From NCBI RefSeq assembly GCF_024580735.1, contig NZ_JANIJX010000001.1, positions 124,001 through 188,000 on the forward strand: a DNA stretch of 64,000 bases, read 5' to 3'. Made by a program: the position numbers and the translations under genes. Source of the DNA: Brevibacterium moorei (lineage in GTDB: Bacteria > Actinomycetota > Actinomycetes > Actinomycetales > Brevibacteriaceae). The notes under the pieces were generated by a model that was given only the letters and a program-made list of their open reading frames with translations, made no database searches and was not told where the DNA came from. Positions 17,672 through 27,494 of this stretch are shown here, piece by piece (the stretch's first letter is position 1; each line of letters opens with the position of its first letter).

Positions 17672-19552
17672 TTACTCGTCCTCTCCCGACTTCAAAGCGG
17701 CCTTGCGTTCGGCGATCGACATCCCGTCCTCGGCCTTCCGGTCGGTCCGGGCCTGCCGCCTCTTCGCCTCCTTGAAGGACTTGCCCTTCTTCGACTTCTC
17801 CTTCGCACGTTCCAAATCCAGGCCGAGGGCACCGCGGTAGGCAGCGGGCTTGACCCCGAGCAACCGCGGATCCATCCCGGACATGGGGTGGCCGTTGCCG
17901 AAGAACTCCGTGCGCGCCAGGGCCTGCAGCATCGGATGGGTGAACAGGACGACGACGAGCACGTCGACGATGACTGTCAGACCCAGGGTGAAGGCGAAGC
18001 CACGCACCGAGCCGACTGCCAGGATGTAAAGAATGACGGCTGCGAGCATGTTGACCGCCTTGGACGCGTAGATCGTCCGGCCCGCACGCGACCAGCCGAC
18101 CTCCACCGCGGATTTCAGAGGTCTGCCGTCGCGCAATTCATCTCGGACACGTTCGAAGTAGACGATGAACGAGTCGGCGGTCATGCCGATACCCACGATG
18201 ATGCCGGCGACGCCGGCCAGGGACAGCCGATAACCGTACCGCCACGATACGAACAGCAGGAGCAGATAGGTCAGGATTCCAGCGACGACCAGGGAACTGA
18301 CCGTCACCGAGGCCAGGGCGCGGTACTGGAACAGCGAGTACACGATGACCAACAACAGGCCGATACCGCCAGCGAGCAGGCCCTTCGAGAGGTATTCCGA
18401 ACCCAGGGTCGGGGAGATCTGCTCCTCGGACTGGACCTGGAAGCTGATCGGCAGTGCACCGTTCTTCAGCTGGTTGGCCAGGGTCTCGGCCTCCTCCTGC
18501 GTGAAGCTGCCGGTGATCTGCGCCCGCCCATCGGTCACGGCCGACTGTGAGACGGGTGCCGTGAGCACCAGCCCGTCGAGGGTGATGGCGAACTGGTTGT
18601 AGGGCTGCTGCTGACCGGTGATGGCACTGGTCACCTTGCCGAAGACGTCACGGCCGGTTCCGTCGAACTCCATGGACACGGCCAGATTGTTCGTCTGCTG
18701 GCCCGAGGAGGAAGTCTCGTAACCGAAACTGGCGTCCTTGACATGCGAGCCGTCGAGCTCTACCGGGCCCAAGACGTACTTCTCCTGTCCGTCCTTGGAA
18801 CACGCCACGACCGGCTGATCGGGGTTCAAGCGCTTGCCACCAGTCCGGTTCTCCGGATTCGTGCAGTCCAGTTCGGCGAATTGCTTCTGGATTTTCTCGC
18901 TGGCCCAGGACTGATCGGCTGCCGGATCGAAGCGCGGAATCTTCTGTGCCTCGGTGGAGTCCTGCTGTTTGGCCGTGGGCGAGGCGCTCGGCCCGCCGGC
19001 CGGAGCCGCGGAGGCGGCCTGTTTGGACACCGTACCGCCGGCCTTGCCGGTCTCCGACTGCTTGCCCAGCAGATCCTCGAGCTTCTTCTTCTGTTCATCG
19101 GTCATCTCCGGCGATTTCGACTCGCTCGGACTCGCCGACTCCTGCCCTGCGGGTTGCGGGGCGCCGACGGCCGCGACGCGGCGGAAGGCCAGCTGAGCCG
19201 AGGACCGGACCAGACCGCGGGTCTGCTTATCGGGGTTGCCAGGCAGGTTGACGACGATGTTCTGATCGCCCTGCGTGCTGATCTCGGCCTCCGATACACC
19301 CGTCGAGTCGACACGCTGCCGGATGATCGCCACAGCCTGCTGCAGCTGCTCCTTGGAGATCTTGGCGCCTTCGTCCAGCTGTGGTTCGAGGATGATCGAG
19401 GTTCCGCCCTCGAGGTCGAGTGCGAGGTTGGGAGTCCAACTCGCCTTGCCCCAGATGGACCCGGCGGCGATAATCGCGGCCACGATCGCCGTGATGACGA
19501 TCAGCCACGTAAAACGCAGCCCGGGCCGGGGCTTGTTCTCTGAAGATGACAC
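17672..19552 (-). CDS. secD: Protein-export membrane protein SecD
   Basis: Partner of SecF in the SecDF translocation motor. The 626-residue protein has an N-terminal helix, a large extracytoplasmic region, the P1 head, and a C-terminal RND-type helix bundle (GVAGIIVGIGMTADSFIVYF with the conserved Asp). An insertion of about 75 residues (around residues 145-215) is rich in Ser, Ala, Gln, Lys and Pro and is probably an unstructured linker. The C-terminal tail is very basic. The start is uncertain: GTG 19552 gives the normal N-terminus and has AAAGAA nearby, while a GTG at 19576 would add 8 residues. Confidence 0.95.
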   Translation of the reverse strand: MSSSENKPRPGLRFTWLIVITAIVAAIIAAGSIWGKASWTPNLALDLEGGTSIILEPQLDEGAKISKEQLQQAVAIIRQRVDSTGVSEAEISTQGDQNIVVNLPGNPDKQTRGLVRSSAQLAFRRVAAVGAPQPAGQESASPSESKSPEMTDEQKKKLEDLLGKQSETGKAGGTVSKQAASAAPAGGPSASPTAKQQDSTEAQKIPRFDPAADQSWASEKIQKQFAELDCTNPENRTGGKRLNPDQPVVACSKDGQEKYVLGPVELDGSHVKDASFGYETSSSGQQTNNLAVSMEFDGTGRDVFGKVTSAITGQQQPYNQFAITLDGLVLTAPVSQSAVTDGRAQITGSFTQEEAETLANQLKNGALPISFQVQSEEQISPTLGSEYLSKGLLAGGIGLLLVIVYSLFQYRALASVTVSSLVVAGILTYLLLLFVSWRYGYRLSLAGVAGIIVGIGMTADSFIVYFERVRDELRDGRPLKSAVEVGWSRAGRTIYASKAVNMLAAVILYILAVGSVRGFAFTLGLTVIVDVLVVVLFTHPMLQALARTEFFGNGHPMSGMDPRLLGVKPAAYRGALGLDLERAKEKSKKGKSFKEAKRRQARTDRKAEDGMSIAERKAALKSGEDE

Positions 19553-19625
19553 GGAAGTTCTTTCGATTGGGAGCACCGCGCTTTCAGACCAGGAGCCCGA
19601 CGCGGTGTGGGTGGGAGGACCTGAT

Positions 19626-20066
19626 TCAGTCCTTGTCCTTGTCGGCGGAGTCCTTCCCCTGCTGGGAGTCGGAGTCCTGTTCGGGCGATTCGCGCTTGGC
19701 CGCGTTCATCGCGTCGAGTTCGGCGTCGGTGATACGCGGGGACTCGGAGTCCGCTGCGGACTCTGCCGGTTCGTCGGACGCGGGCTCTGCCGGCGCCGGG
19801 TCGGCCTGAGCGGCCTGCACCTGGCCGATGGCCTGCTTGTGGAAGACCAGGATGGTGCCGGGCCCCGATTCGATGGTGACCTTGTTATCGGCTTCGTCGA
19901 CGGACACGACGGTGCCGTAGATACCGGAACTGGTCATCACCGAGGCGCCGGGGACCAGATCGTTCTTCATCTGTTCGGCGCGGGCCTTCTGTTTCTTCTT
20001 GTTGCTGAACATGAAGAAGATGAGCATCGCCGCGACGACGACGATCAGAATCATGCTGGGATCCAC
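19626..20066 (-). CDS. yajC: Preprotein translocase subunit YajC
   Basis: Small single-pass membrane partner of SecDF. The 146-residue protein has the hydrophobic helix near residues 5-20, the basic SNKKKQKARAEQ segment, and the conserved core LVPGASVMTSSGIYGTVVSVD. The remaining 60 residues form an acidic Ala/Glu/Ser-rich tail that looks disordered and is longer than in E. coli. Start GTG at 20066, with AAAGG about 10 nt upstream. It lies between ruvB and secD, as in most actinobacteria. Confidence 0.93.
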   Translation of the reverse strand: MDPSMILIVVVAAMLIFFMFSNKKKQKARAEQMKNDLVPGASVMTSSGIYGTVVSVDEADNKVTIESGPGTILVFHKQAIGQVQAAQADPAPAEPASDEPAESAADSESPRITDAELDAMNAAKRESPEQDSDSQQGKDSADKDKD

Positions 20067-20152
20067 GGAGGTACGACCTTTCAGAGAATGGGCAGATCGG
20101 TCGCTAGTCTAGTTGGGACCACCTAAGGATGACCAATCCCGCGGCCCCGGAA

Positions 20153-21214
20153 TCAGTCCACCCGCTCCTCCGGCGGAGTCAGGCCCAAGTGCGCCCAGGC
20201 CTCGCGGGTGGCGATCCGGCCGCGTGGCGTCCGCGATATCAGCCCTTCGCGAACAAGGAAGGGCTCGGCGACCTCTTCGACGGTCTCGGCCTCCTCCCCC
20301 ACCGATACGGCGAGGGTGGACAGTCCCACCGGACCGCCGTTGAATCGGCGGCATAGGACCCGCAGAACGGAGCGGTCGAGCCGGTCGAGTCCCCGTTCGT
20401 CGACCTCATATACCTTCAGCGCCTCCTGCGCCGCGTGTTTGTCCACGACTCCGCTGCCGCGCACCTGCGCCCAGTCGCGCACCCGCCGCAGCAGCCTGTT
20501 GGCGATGCGCGGGGTACCGCGGGAGCGCATCGCGATCTCGACCAGGCCGGCCGGCCTGGCCTCGATGCCGATCATCTGCGCCGAGCGGACGAGGACCCTT
20601 TCGAGATCCTCATCGGAGTAGAAGTCCAGGTGCCCGGTGAACCCGAAGCGGTCGCGCAGCGGCGCCGGCAGCAGCCCCGACCTGGTGGTCGCGCCGACCA
20701 GCGTGAACGGCGGAAGTTCGAGCGGGATCGCGGTGGCGCCGGGGCCCTTGCCGACGATGACGTCGACGCGGAAGTCCTCCATCGCGACGTAGAGCATTTC
20801 CTCGGCCGAACGCGACATCCTGTGGATCTCGTCGATGAACAGGACCTCGCCCTCCTCCAGCGAGGACAGGATCGCCGCAAGATCGCCGGCGTGCTGGATC
20901 GCCGGGCCCGAGGTGATCCGGATCTGCGCGCCCATTTCGGCAGCGATGATCATCGCCAGTGTGGTCTTGCCCAGTCCGGGCGGCCCCGAGAGCAACACAT
21001 GGTCCGGCGTCCTGCCCCTGGCCCTGGCTGCATCGAGGACGAGGGAGAGCTGTTCGCGCACCAGTGGCTGCCCGACGAATTCCGCGAGCCCCTTCGGCCG
21101 CAGAGCAGCTTCCTGAGCCCGCTCCTGGGCTCCGGCACCGGTGCCCATCAGGCGCTCGAGTTCCGCGCCGGTCGGGTCGTCCGAACCGAAGTCGATTTCG
21201 TAGCCGTCGGTCAC
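20153..21214 (-). CDS. ruvB: Holliday junction DNA helicase RuvB
   Basis: Hexameric AAA+ motor that drives branch migration with RuvA. The 353-residue protein shows LAEFVGQ, Walker A GPPGLGKT (77-84), Walker [10 protein letters not shown], the sensor 1 segment LVGATTRSG, and the C-terminal winged helix ([11 protein letters not shown]). Start is GTG at 21214 in a GTGA overlap with the ruvA stop, a tight coupling. Length is typical. Confidence 0.97.
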   Translation of the reverse strand: MTDGYEIDFGSDDPTGAELERLMGTGAGAQERAQEAALRPKGLAEFVGQPLVREQLSLVLDAARARGRTPDHVLLSGPPGLGKTTLAMIIAAEMGAQIRITSGPAIQHAGDLAAILSSLEEGEVLFIDEIHRMSRSAEEMLYVAMEDFRVDVIVGKGPGATAIPLELPPFTLVGATTRSGLLPAPLRDRFGFTGHLDFYSDEDLERVLVRSAQMIGIEARPAGLVEIAMRSRGTPRIANRLLRRVRDWAQVRGSGVVDKHAAQEALKVYEVDERGLDRLDRSVLRVLCRRFNGGPVGLSTLAVSVGEEAETVEEVAEPFLVREGLISRTPRGRIATREAWAHLGLTPPEERVD

Positions 21215-21804
21215 TGGCGGCCCCCCAGAACCCGCAGACTGGCCTTGAGCAGAACCGGTACGGAGGCCTCGGGCAGATCTGCGCGCACCGCGGAGACGAC
21301 GTCGAGCGCTTCCGCTTCCTTCCAGCCGAGCCCGGTCAGGGCCAGCACGACCTCGTCGTCCGCGGCGGTGTGCACGGGGGCCCCCGCAGCAGCGGCCGCC
21401 GGCAATCGGTCGAGCCGGTTGCCCAGCTCCAGCATCATCCGGGCCGCGACCTTCTTGCCGATACCCGGCACCCGGGTCAGAGCGGCCTCGTCGCCGGCGG
21501 AGACCGCGGTGCTCAGTTCGGCCGGCCCCAGCACGCCGAGCACCGCCAGCGCCAGTTTGGGGCCCACCCCCGAGATACCGGTGAGGACTTCGAAAACCGA
21601 TTTCTCGTCGGGTGTGGGGAAGCCGAACAGCGTCAGGGAGTCCTCGCGCACCACCAGGATCGTGTGCAGCGCCAGCTCCATTCCCGGTCTGGTCTGCAGT
21701 GCAAAGGCTGGGGTGATGTGAACTTCACGACCGACGCCGTAGGTCACGAGCGTCAGTGTGTCGGTCGTGACCGCGTGGACGGTCCCTGCAAGATAGGTGA
21801 GCAC
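21211..21804 (-). CDS. ruvA: Holliday junction binding protein RuvA
   Basis: Tetrameric protein that binds Holliday junctions and recruits RuvB. The 197-residue protein has an N-terminal OB fold ([11 protein letters not shown]), tandem helix-hairpin-helix motifs ([17 protein letters not shown] and [20 protein letters not shown]), and the RuvB-binding domain III at the C-terminus ([16 protein letters not shown]). GTG start at 21804 with GGAG about 8 nt upstream. Upstream of ruvB with overlapping codons. Confidence 0.96.
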   Translation of the reverse strand: MLTYLAGTVHAVTTDTLTLVTYGVGREVHITPAFALQTRPGMELALHTILVVREDSLTLFGFPTPDEKSVFEVLTGISGVGPKLALAVLGVLGPAELSTAVSAGDEAALTRVPGIGKKVAARMMLELGNRLDRLPAAAAAGAPVHTAADDEVVLALTGLGWKEAEALDVVSAVRADLPEASVPVLLKASLRVLGGRQ

Positions 21805-21884
21805 AGTGCTTCTCCGTGGAAGGGCTTATGTGGGAACAGATGTACGATTTCTCCCTAGCCTAGCGCACGCACGGCAGGTCCGGC

Positions 21885-22481
21885 TCAGCGATTCCTCCGG
21901 ATCGCCGCCGCCCACTGTTCCTGTGCCCGGGTCAGGCCCGAGCCCTGCCTGCCGGCCGCCTGGCGGGCCAGTAGGTCCTTGGTGGGGCCCGGGGTCGAGG
22001 TGGCCGCGGTCGCCCCGCGCCACAGGTGGCAGATAGCGATGGCCAGGGCGTCCGCGGCGTCCGCGGGCTTCGGTGGGGCGTCGAGCCGGAGGATCTTCGT
22101 GACCATGGTGGTCATCTGCCGCTTATCGGCCCTGCCGTTGCCGGTGATCGCGGCCTTGACCTCGGAGGGTGTGTGCATGGCTACGGGGATGCCGCGGCGG
22201 GCGGCCAGTCCCATGGTCAGTCCGGAGGCCTGTGCCGTGCCCATGATGGTCGACACGTCGTTGCGGGCGAACACCCGCTCGATGCTGACGACATCGGGAC
22301 GGTAGTCGTCGAGCCAGGTGTCGAACACCTCGGCGATGCGGCCCAGGCGGACGTCCACCGCGTCCGAGGCGGGGGTCCTGGCCACACCCACCGCCACCAT
22401 CCGTGGCTGGTGCGCCCGACTGGACTCGACGACCCCGAGCCCACAGCGGGTGAGCCCGGGGTCGACACCGAGGATGCGCAC
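21885..22481 (-). CDS. ruvC: Crossover junction endodeoxyribonuclease RuvC
   Basis: Dimeric resolvase that nicks Holliday junctions. The 198-residue protein carries the RNase H-fold acidic residues: Asp in [12 protein letters not shown], Glu in [12 protein letters not shown], and the closing DAADALAIA. The C-terminal extension after about residue 160 ([14 protein letters not shown] onward) is not part of the fold. GTG start at 22481, 9 nt from the yebC gene upstream, with no clear Shine-Dalgarno, so it probably depends on coupling. Confidence 0.95.
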   Translation of the reverse strand: MRILGVDPGLTRCGLGVVESSRAHQPRMVAVGVARTPASDAVDVRLGRIAEVFDTWLDDYRPDVVSIERVFARNDVSTIMGTAQASGLTMGLAARRGIPVAMHTPSEVKAAITGNGRADKRQMTTMVTKILRLDAPPKPADAADALAIAICHLWRGATAATSTPGPTKDLLARQAAGRQGSGLTRAQEQWAAAIRRNR

Positions 22482-22490
22482 GACGGCGGC

Positions 22491-23249
22491 CTAGTCGGAT
22501 TCTTCCAACTGCGCCATGACCTCATCGGAGACATCGGCGTTGGTGTAGACGTTCTGCACATCGTCGCTGTCCTCGAGCGCATCGATGAGCTTGAACACCT
22601 TGGCCGCGGTCTCCGCGTCCAACGGGACCTCGAGGTTGGGCACGAAGGCGGCGTCGGCACTCTCGTAGTCGATCCCGGCGTCCTGCAGGGCAGAGCGCAC
22701 TGCGACCAGATCAGTGGCCTCGGAGATCACCTCGAAGGTATCGCCGTTGTCCTTGACCTCTTCGGCTCCCGCGTCCAGGGTCGCCTCGAGGATCGCGTCC
22801 TCGTCTGCGTTGTCCTGCGAGACCACGACGACGCCCTTGCGTGCGAAGTTGTAGGCGACCGAACCGGGGTCGGCCATGTTCCCGCCGTTGCGGGTCACGG
22901 CCACACGCACCTCGGCTGCGGCACGGTTGCGGTTATCGGTCAGACATTCGATCAGCAGGGCCACACCGCCCTGGGCATAGCCCTCGTACATGATCGTCTC
23001 GTAGTCGACGCCCGAGCCGTCGAGGCCACCGCCGCGCTTGACCGCGCGATCGATGTTATCGGCGGGAACCGAGTTCTTCTTGGCCTTCTGCACGGCGTCG
23101 AAGAGAGTCGGGTTGCCAGCGGGGTCCGGTCCGCCATTCCTGGCCGCGACCTCGATGTTCTTGATCAGCTTGGCGAACAGCTTGCCGCGCTTGGCATCGA
23201 TGGCCGCTTTCTTGTGCTTGGTGGTGGCCCACTTGGAGTGACCTGACAC
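22491..23249 (-). CDS. yebC: YebC/PmpR-family protein (TACO1 family)
   Basis: Member of the YebC/TACO1 family. Proteins of this family were called transcriptional regulators and are now linked to translation of proline-rich stretches. The 252-residue protein has the invariant N-terminus [25 protein letters not shown] and the [16 protein letters not shown] block. GTG start at 23249 has GAGGAG 8 nt upstream. Order yebC-ruvC-ruvA-ruvB is conserved; it probably starts the transcription unit running to secF. Confidence 0.95.
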   Translation of the reverse strand: MSGHSKWATTKHKKAAIDAKRGKLFAKLIKNIEVAARNGGPDPAGNPTLFDAVQKAKKNSVPADNIDRAVKRGGGLDGSGVDYETIMYEGYAQGGVALLIECLTDNRNRAAAEVRVAVTRNGGNMADPGSVAYNFARKGVVVVSQDNADEDAILEATLDAGAEEVKDNGDTFEVISEATDLVAVRSALQDAGIDYESADAAFVPNLEVPLDAETAAKVFKLIDALEDSDDVQNVYTNADVSDEVMAQLEESD

Positions 23250-23276
23250 GGGATTTGCTCCTCTTCACCGATAATG

Positions 23277-23317
23277 CGACGCCGCTAGGCGGCGTCGACC
23301 TCTTCCAACGATTTATA
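23277..23317 (-). promoter_or_regulatory. Candidate promoter and leader hairpin of yebC
   Basis: The AT-rich patch TAATATAAAT (minus strand, around 23308-23318) overlaps the NUDIX stop codon and could serve as a -10 region. It is followed by a 9-bp palindrome, CGACGCCGC-TAG-GCGGCGTCG (23277-23297), between it and the yebC Shine-Dalgarno. No convincing -35 was seen. The hairpin could equally end NUDIX transcription. Confidence 0.35.
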
Positions 23318-23836
23318 TTACAGGCGCCCGTTGCGCAGCCGCAGCGGCATGTCCGGGACGAGGCCCGCCACTACCAACCGGGCCAGTTCGCCAACGGCCA
23401 CAGGCCGCATCACCCCGACGGCCGAGGTCCCCTCGGGTCCGACGACCACGGCGTCCAGGTCGAGCCAGGCGGTCTCCAGGATCGCCTTCTTCTCCAGGTC
23501 TGTGCGCAGTGCGTTGTCGAGGTCCTCATCGTCACTGCAGAGGAGTCCGTAGAACACCTCATCCTGGATGTGGACGCCGTCGGAGAGCGTGATGCTGGCC
23601 CGGTGACTGGCCAGCGGGCCGGTCAATTCCATCGGCTCGCACTCGATGCCGGTCTCCTCGGCCAGTTCGCGTACCGCTGTCCGCCGGGGGTCCTCCCCCA
23701 GTTCGGCGCCCCCGCCCGGGGTCTCCCACCACGTCCGGGTGGGGTCGTAGATGTCGCGCACGTGGATCATGAAGACCTGCGCAGCAGGGTTGACCACGAT
23801 GACGCGCGCCGCCTGGCGGACGGTGAGTTCGCTCAT
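23318..23836 (-). CDS. NUDIX hydrolase
   Basis: Hydrolase for a nucleoside diphosphate linked to another moiety. The 172-residue protein has a complete NUDIX box (G-x5-E-x7-REL-x-EE-x-G): GGGAELGEDPRRTAVREL followed by AEETGI. The upstream WWETPGG strand is normal. Substrate cannot be deduced. ATG 23836 with AGGAA close upstream. It is upstream of yebC on the same strand and divergent from lgt. Confidence 0.88.
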   Translation of the reverse strand: MSELTVRQAARVIVVNPAAQVFMIHVRDIYDPTRTWWETPGGGAELGEDPRRTAVRELAEETGIECEPMELTGPLASHRASITLSDGVHIQDEVFYGLLCSDDEDLDNALRTDLEKKAILETAWLDLDAVVVGPEGTSAVGVMRPVAVGELARLVVAGLVPDMPLRLRNGRL

Positions 23837-23948
23837 TTCCTGCCTTCGTCTCGTCCCGATCTCCCCGGATTCCTATCAAGGGTGACCCGATCGAGCATAC
23901 CCGCTCGGCGTGCCGAGCGTGAATGCGGCATCCCATCGACGCCGGTCA

Positions 23949-23954
23949 TAGACT
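23949..23954 (+). promoter_or_regulatory. -10 element TAGACT upstream of lgt
   Basis: TAGACT ends 7 nt before the lgt ATG at 23962, the spacing expected for a leaderless mRNA. No Shine-Dalgarno is present in the interval. No -35 match. Confidence 0.55.
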
Positions 23955-23961
23955 GGTCACC

Positions 23962-24858
23962 ATGCCATCGACCACCGATATCCAGCTCCTGGCGTCAATC
24001 CCATCGCCGAGTGTATCCTCCTTCCAGCTGGGACCGCTGACCATCCACTTCTACGCGCTGTGCATCCTCGTGGGCATCATTGTGGCGCTGTGGTTGACCG
24101 ACCGACGGCTGCGGGCCCGTGGGACCCAGGACTGGCAGATCGTCGACGTCGCGGTATGGGCGATCCCCCTGGCCATCGTGTGCGCCCGCGTCTACCACGT
24201 GCTCAGCCATTTCGGCGACTACTTCGGACCGGGGCGCAACCCCTGGAACATCACCGAGTACGGCTCGGTGTGGGCGATCTGGGAGGGCGGCATCGCGATT
24301 TTCGGTGCCCTCTTGGGCGGGGCCCTGGGCGTGTTCATCGGCTGCCGCCAGACCGGCCTGCGATTCACCGCCGTGGCCGATGCCCTGGCTCCGGGGTTGA
24401 TCCTCGCGCAGGCCTGCGGACGCTTCGGCAATTGGTTCAATCAAGAGCTGTTCGGACGCCCCACCACCGTGCCCTGGGGACTCGAAATCGCGGCGGGAAA
24501 TCCCGCCATTCCGGCGGGCACCCCCGCGGGAACCCTGTTCCATCCCACGTTCCTCTACGAAGTGCTGTGGAACGCCCTCGGCGTCGTGGTGCTGTTGTGG
24601 TTGGGCCGCAGGGTCTACTTCCAGTGGGGCCGGCTGTTCGCCGTCTACCTCATCTGGTATGGCGCCGGGCGCACGGTCTGGGAGAACATCCGGATCGATC
24701 CCAGTCAGTTCTACCTGGGCATTCGCACGAACGTGTGGGCGGCACTGGGTGCGATCGCCCTGGGCCTGATCATCCTGGCCGTGCAAGCCCGCCGACACAA
24801 CGGGCCCGAACCCTCGCCCTATCTGCCCGGGCGCGCTCCGGCGGCCGAGCAGGACTGA
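23962..24858 (+). CDS. lgt: Prolipoprotein diacylglyceryl transferase
   Basis: Membrane enzyme that moves a diacylglyceryl group from phosphatidylglycerol to the lipobox cysteine of prolipoproteins, the first step of lipoprotein maturation. The 298-residue protein has seven hydrophobic segments and the family signature GRFGNWFNQELFGRPT, with the essential arginine region at WYGAGRTVWENIR. I took ATG 23962 because the family N-terminus follows. The earlier in-frame ATG at 23923 would place the -10 element inside the gene. The gene ends in a bidirectional hairpin. Confidence 0.95.
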   Translation: MPSTTDIQLLASIPSPSVSSFQLGPLTIHFYALCILVGIIVALWLTDRRLRARGTQDWQIVDVAVWAIPLAIVCARVYHVLSHFGDYFGPGRNPWNITEYGSVWAIWEGGIAIFGALLGGALGVFIGCRQTGLRFTAVADALAPGLILAQACGRFGNWFNQELFGRPTTVPWGLEIAAGNPAIPAGTPAGTLFHPTFLYEVLWNALGVVVLLWLGRRVYFQWGRLFAVYLIWYGAGRTVWENIRIDPSQFYLGIRTNVWAALGAIALGLIILAVQARRHNGPEPSPYLPGRAPAAEQD

Positions 24859-24875
24859 ACCGGAACGCTCGCAGC

Positions 24876-24922
24876 ACAAGGGGCGGGCCCGTGGAGATGA
24901 TCTCCACGGGCCCGCCCCTTGT
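24876..24922. terminator. Bidirectional hairpin between lgt and the S9 peptidase
   Basis: A perfect 22-bp inverted repeat (24876-24897 with 24901-24922) around a 3-nt centre lies between two converging genes, 17 nt after lgt and 15 nt after the peptidase stop. Very GC-rich, no long U-tract. Confidence 0.85.
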
Positions 24923-24937
24923 TACCGGAAAACCGCC

Positions 24938-26914
24938 TCAGGCCACCGGCAGGTGCTTCGACCACCACTCCAGGACCGCCTCGAAGCGCTGCACCCGGTG
25001 CCTGGGCCGGCCCGCCCTGGACAATTCGTGGTTCTCGCCCGGGAAGATCAGGAACTCGGCCGGAACACCGGCCCGGCGCAGTGCCGCATAGTACTGCTGG
25101 CCCTGTTCCAGCGGGCACCGCAGGTCCCGCTCCGAGTGCATCACCAGGGTGGGTATCCGGACCAGGGCCGCCCGCTCGATCGGCGACTGGCGCGCGATGT
25201 CCTCGGCCGCCGGGCCCGTGTACTCATCCGTGAAGTAGCGGCCGATGTCGCTGGTTCCGTAGAACGAACCCGGCACGAGGTAGCCGCGTTCGACGATCGC
25301 CGCCGAGAACCTCGTGCCCTCCTGCGAGCCGATGAGCATCGCGGTCAGGTAGCCGCCGTATGAACCGCCCTGCACACCGATCCGGGTCCCGTCGAGCTCC
25401 GGATGTGCCGCCAGCGCGGTGTCGAGCACTGCCAGCACATCGGCGGCGGCGGGCTCTGCCATATCGCCCTTGACCGCCAGCCCCCAGTCCCGGCCCCTGC
25501 CATTGGACCCGCGTGGGTTGGAGTACACGACGGCGTAACCCGCCGCCACCAGTACCTGGGTCTCGTCGAACAGCGCATGGGTGTACTGGGAGAAGGGACC
25601 GCCGTGGATGTTCAAGATCACCGGGTGCGGACCAGGACCCCGGGGCACTGCTACCCAGCCGTGCACCTCCCCGCCACTTCCGTCCGCCTTGATCGCCTCG
25701 GGCACCACCGCATCGGGCACGCCGCCGAAGTCCGTCAGAGCCTCAGGGGCGATGCCGGCACCTGTGGCGGACTCGGCGTCGAGGGCGGCTGCGGGCACTC
25801 GGAAGAGTTCGCCGAAGGAGTCCGGGACAGCCGCCGTGAACACCAGCGATCCGTCGGCGGCGAAGGCGAACCCGGAGACCACCGCGTCCGCCGGGGTCAG
25901 GAAGTGCAGATCGCGCAGGGTCGCGGGCCCTACTGCGTCCAGTTCGAGTGCCGTCAGTCGGATCGCGCCGTCGGTGACGACCCCGAAGTACACTCTCCCA
26001 TCGACGAGCTGCAGCAGGCCACCAGCGGCGTCGACGCTCGCGGCATCGGTCAAGCGCTCGGTGGCGCCCGTGGCGGTGTCGTGGACGTAGACCCCGGAGA
26101 GCTGGGCGATGAAATCGGTCGGTCCATCCGTGAAGTCCTGGGCGACGAGCACACAACGCGTGTCGTCGATCCAACGGTGGCTGTGCACTGCCAGGGACTC
26201 GGGAATCTCAAGGGCCCTGGGACCCTCTGCCGTGTACACCCACACGGTGTCGCGCAGATCGACCTCATCGATGTCATCGTGCCGGCCGGCCACCGCCGAA
26301 CGGATCAGACCCGACGGGGAGTACTGCGGATCCGAGGTGTCCCCCGGCAGTTCCGGCAGGACCTCGGGCACCGGGTAGGAGTCGATGCCGTCCACCCCGA
26401 CGGGTTCGACGCCGGCCTCGGGGATCGCGATTTCGAATACCACGGTGCCCCTGTCGCGGAAGTACCCCAGCCCATTGTGCAGGTACTGCGGGTGGGTGAT
26501 CCGGCGCGGCGCCTCGGCATCGGCCGAAACCTCAGGATCGGTGCCGTAGCGGCCCTCCTCCGGGATCCGGGCCAGGACCAGGGCGGAGTCACCGTTCGGG
26601 GACACCGCGAAATCGTCCACGCCCAGATCCACGTTCGTCAGCACCCTGGTGGCACCAGGGTGTTCGCCGATGTGCAGCTGGGCCACGCCACCGCGGGCTG
26701 CGCGCAGTAGGGCGAAGCCACCGGCACACGAACGCAGGTGCGAATCGTTGAACCCGTGGCTGATGCGCCGGGTGACCGCTCCATCGGTGGCGAAGACCTG
26801 GCCGGTATAGGCGTCCTGGGCCGTCTGGGGCCGGCGCAGGGTGAACAGCACACGCTGCCCCCACGCCACCGGGTCGGCCAGCTGGTGGACCGCGTCGATG
26901 TCCTCTGGTGTCAT
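24938..26914 (-). CDS. S9 family prolyl oligopeptidase-like peptidase
   Basis: Serine peptidase of 658 residues with an N-terminal beta-propeller-like half (WD-type repeats such as WIDDTRCVLVAQDF) and a C-terminal alpha/beta hydrolase. The catalytic triad can be placed: Ser518 in GGSYGGYLT, Asp597 in HSERDLRCP, His629 in PGENHELSR. It matches the acylaminoacyl-peptidase-like S9C group; substrate unknown. No signal peptide, so cytoplasmic. ATG at 26914 begins 1 nt after the HIT gene stop, so it is the last gene of the thrS operon. An in-frame upstream extension overlapping the HIT gene was rejected. Confidence 0.88.
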   Translation of the reverse strand: MTPEDIDAVHQLADPVAWGQRVLFTLRRPQTAQDAYTGQVFATDGAVTRRISHGFNDSHLRSCAGGFALLRAARGGVAQLHIGEHPGATRVLTNVDLGVDDFAVSPNGDSALVLARIPEEGRYGTDPEVSADAEAPRRITHPQYLHNGLGYFRDRGTVVFEIAIPEAGVEPVGVDGIDSYPVPEVLPELPGDTSDPQYSPSGLIRSAVAGRHDDIDEVDLRDTVWVYTAEGPRALEIPESLAVHSHRWIDDTRCVLVAQDFTDGPTDFIAQLSGVYVHDTATGATERLTDAASVDAAGGLLQLVDGRVYFGVVTDGAIRLTALELDAVGPATLRDLHFLTPADAVVSGFAFAADGSLVFTAAVPDSFGELFRVPAAALDAESATGAGIAPEALTDFGGVPDAVVPEAIKADGSGGEVHGWVAVPRGPGPHPVILNIHGGPFSQYTHALFDETQVLVAAGYAVVYSNPRGSNGRGRDWGLAVKGDMAEPAAADVLAVLDTALAAHPELDGTRIGVQGGSYGGYLTAMLIGSQEGTRFSAAIVERGYLVPGSFYGTSDIGRYFTDEYTGPAAEDIARQSPIERAALVRIPTLVMHSERDLRCPLEQGQQYYAALRRAGVPAEFLIFPGENHELSRAGRPRHRVQRFEAVLEWWSKHLPVA

Positions 26915-26915
26915 C

Positions 26916-27494
26916 TCAGGCGACTTCCTTCCATGCGCTCGAATAGAGTTCCCGCACCTGCCCGTGGACCTGCGGCAGAGCCTTGGTGTGGGCGACGATG
27001 GGCAGGAAATTGGCGTCCCCGCTCCAGCGCGGCACCAGGTGCTGGTGCAGATGGGCGGCGATTCCGGCTCCGCCGGCCTCACCCTGGTTGATCCCGATGT
27101 TGAAACCGTCGGGCCCGGACACGTGCCTGATCATCCGCATCGCGTGCTGCGTGAAATGCGCCAGCTCGAGGGTTTCGGCCTCCGTCAGATCCGGGTAATC
27201 GGCGACGTGGCGATACGGACAGATGAGGAGATGACCCGGGTTGTACGGATACAGGTTGAGGATCGCGAAAACCGTCTCACCACGTGCCACGATGAGCGAC
27301 TCCTCGTCACTGTGGGCCGGTCCCGCACAGAACGGGCATTGATGTTCGGTTGCATCCTTCGGCTTGTCCTGCCCACCGATGTAGACCATCCGATGCGGGG
27401 TCCAGAGGCGTTGCAGGCCGTCCGGCTCCCCGGGGAACCCTGCAGCCGCCTCGGGTTCGGGCATTACGTTGCCGGCCCCATCGCGGACCGTCAT
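26916..27494 (-). CDS. HIT-family protein, Ap4A phosphorylase type
   Basis: Nucleotide-binding histidine triad protein of 192 residues with the active-site motif [10 protein letters not shown] and the conserved CPFC metal-binding pair (two Cys before the HIT core), characteristic of the mycobacterial Rv2613c group that splits diadenosine tetraphosphate. Adjacent to thrS as in mycobacteria, with an ATGA overlap at the thrS stop. ATG 27494. Activity is inferred from family membership. Confidence 0.88.
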   Translation of the reverse strand: MTVRDGAGNVMPEPEAAAGFPGEPDGLQRLWTPHRMVYIGGQDKPKDATEHQCPFCAGPAHSDEESLIVARGETVFAILNLYPYNPGHLLICPYRHVADYPDLTEAETLELAHFTQHAMRMIRHVSGPDGFNIGINQGEAGGAGIAAHLHQHLVPRWSGDANFLPIVAHTKALPQVHGQVRELYSSAWKEVA

